Part shown: positions 63,187 to 64,000 of the stretch, one piece after another | How the letters are laid out: the number at the start of each line of letters is the position of its first letter | Position numbering within the stretch: position 1 is the stretch's first letter | NCBI GenBank assembly: GCA_005281725.1 | Contig: SSBO01000003.1 | Location: 9,289,796-9,353,795, forward strand | Direction: 5' to 3' | DNA length: 64,000 nt | Origin: Wuchereria bancrofti | Taxonomy: Eukaryota; Nematoda; Chromadorea; Rhabditida; Onchocercidae | The notes under the pieces: model-generated | Seen by the model: only the letters and a program-made list of their open reading frames with translations | What the model was told of the DNA's origin: nothing | Database searches by the model: none | Translations under genes and position numbers: made by a program

Positions 63187-63922
63187 TCAAATAGGCAGTA
63201 CAGTTGTTGATTTTGAAATACAAAATCCTTTTAACAAATAAGCCATAAATCGTAAGCCACGTTCACCACCTGGAGCATAACTAAGTACATACCTAAAATG
63301 TAAAAAAGTTTAAACATTTCGTTTTTTTTTTTTTTAATCTTACTTTAATGAATATTTAAGAAAAGAAAAATAAAAATCAAATGATGCCATCGTTTCATTT
63401 TCATTTTCAATTTTAATAGCGATAAAATTAATGATAAAATGAGTTAATTAAAATTGAAAAAAAAGGTTGAAATTGATTCCTTTCATTATAATTATCAGAT
63501 ACTATATAATATATATACTATACATATATAATTAATAATTAAAAAATGTATGATAAATAATAATTTCTAATTTAATAATAAAAATATTTCATCATTAAGA
63601 AAGAACTGTAAGTTAATAATCAATTGGAATATATCAATTTCATCTTTTCCTCCTTTCTTTCTTTCTTTCTTTCTTTCTTTCCCTCTCCCTTCCTCTTTCT
63701 TTCTCTTTCTAAAAATTATTAATTTCTATTCATTTAATTATTCAAATATTCAATAAAAACATTCTATATGTTAAATACAAAAATTTACAATCTAAATAAT
63801 TTCGACATTTTATTAATTTTTAAAAATTAAAACGAATAGAGAAAAAAAAAAAGAAAATCATACCATAGAAGTGCTATTGATTGAAATATCGCGCATAATA
63901 TCGTTATTAATGTATTTCGTAA
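63187..63922 (-). CDS. SFT2-like vesicle transport protein, C-terminal part
   Basis: Two exons in transcript order, 63922-63864 and 63292-63187, join in frame and end at a stop. Earlier exons lie beyond the right edge. The 54 visible residues, LRNTLITILCAIFQSIALLW then YVLSYAPGGERGLRFM, match the last transmembrane segments and the W-Y-x-L-S-Y-x-P signature of SFT2/Got1-type proteins, small four-span membrane proteins of the Golgi that act in fusion of endosome-derived vesicles. The length after the signature fits the family's short C-terminal end. Confidence 0.78.
63646..63710. repeat. CTTT microsatellite in SFT2-like intron
   Basis: About eight cttt units followed by ctcc/cttt variants, inside the last intron of the SFT2-like gene. 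Confidence 0.88.
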
Positions 63923-64000
63923 CTGAAATATATGATTATATATTAAATTATTATACTACGTGTTTACACGTAACGTGATAGATACGTCATGTCTTTGCAA

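Noticed and set aside
1..64000. tRNA, rRNA, CRISPR array, insertion sequence or bacterial (Wolbachia-type) insert
   Set aside because: I looked for cloverleaf-like stretches, regular spacer arrays and intron-less higher-GC bacterial-looking frames and saw none I could support by eye.

Overview
This window is nuclear DNA of a very AT-rich nematode, most likely a clade III (filarial-type) parasite. The evidence is multi-exon genes with short GT-AG introns, long A/T homopolymers, a transthyretin-like (TTL) gene of a family expanded in nematodes, and acceptor sites sitting 1-7 nt upstream of several start codons, as expected for spliced-leader trans-splicing. The species cannot be fixed from the sequence alone. 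Three short runs of N each sit between near-identical 158-167 bp copies, so this is draft assembly.

Layout. 663-5089 (+): 3' part of an M13 (neprilysin-type) metalloprotease. 7755-12264 (-): SNAPC1/SNAP43-like subunit of the snRNA-activating complex, 11 exons. 13831-20826 (-): CLC-3/4/5-type Cl-/H+ antiporter, 18 exons, 845 aa. 22462-30796 (+): STRIP/FAM40 (Far11-like) subunit of the STRIPAK phosphatase-kinase complex, about 22 exons. 33878-37791 (+): unrecognised multi-exon protein with its 5' end unresolved. 38802-40065 (-): TTL-family protein. 40895-47694 (-): BRD8-like bromodomain subunit of a NuA4/TIP60-type acetyltransferase, 18 exons, 764 aa. 49857-50494 (+): 96-aa single-pass membrane protein. 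53234-54439 (-): 72-aa proline-containing protein. 55322-60148 (+): 255-aa SH2-like protein lacking the usual FLVR arginine. 63187-63922 (-): C-terminal end of an SFT2-type Golgi vesicle-transport protein. I joined exons by hand using GT-AG boundaries, reading-frame phase and family similarity. All listed joins keep frame.

The genes are mostly unrelated housekeeping functions (snRNA transcription, chromatin acetylation, STRIPAK signalling, endosomal ion exchange, Golgi traffic) and do not form an obvious pathway or operon. Intergenic DNA is AT-rich and holds mini- and microsatellites plus one conspicuously GC-richer island at about 21197-21345.

The most interesting recurring signal is that several introns contain decayed tandem copies of the adjacent exon boundary (24732, 25435, 28592, 35981 and the 59.0-59.95 kb array). 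This suggests that small tandem duplications across splice sites often drive intron growth here. Also notable are an 80-nt foldback inside a CLC intron, a perfect 25-bp inverted repeat at 35038/35127, and a 39-bp minisatellite at 48.6 kb whose units contain splice-site-like sequence.
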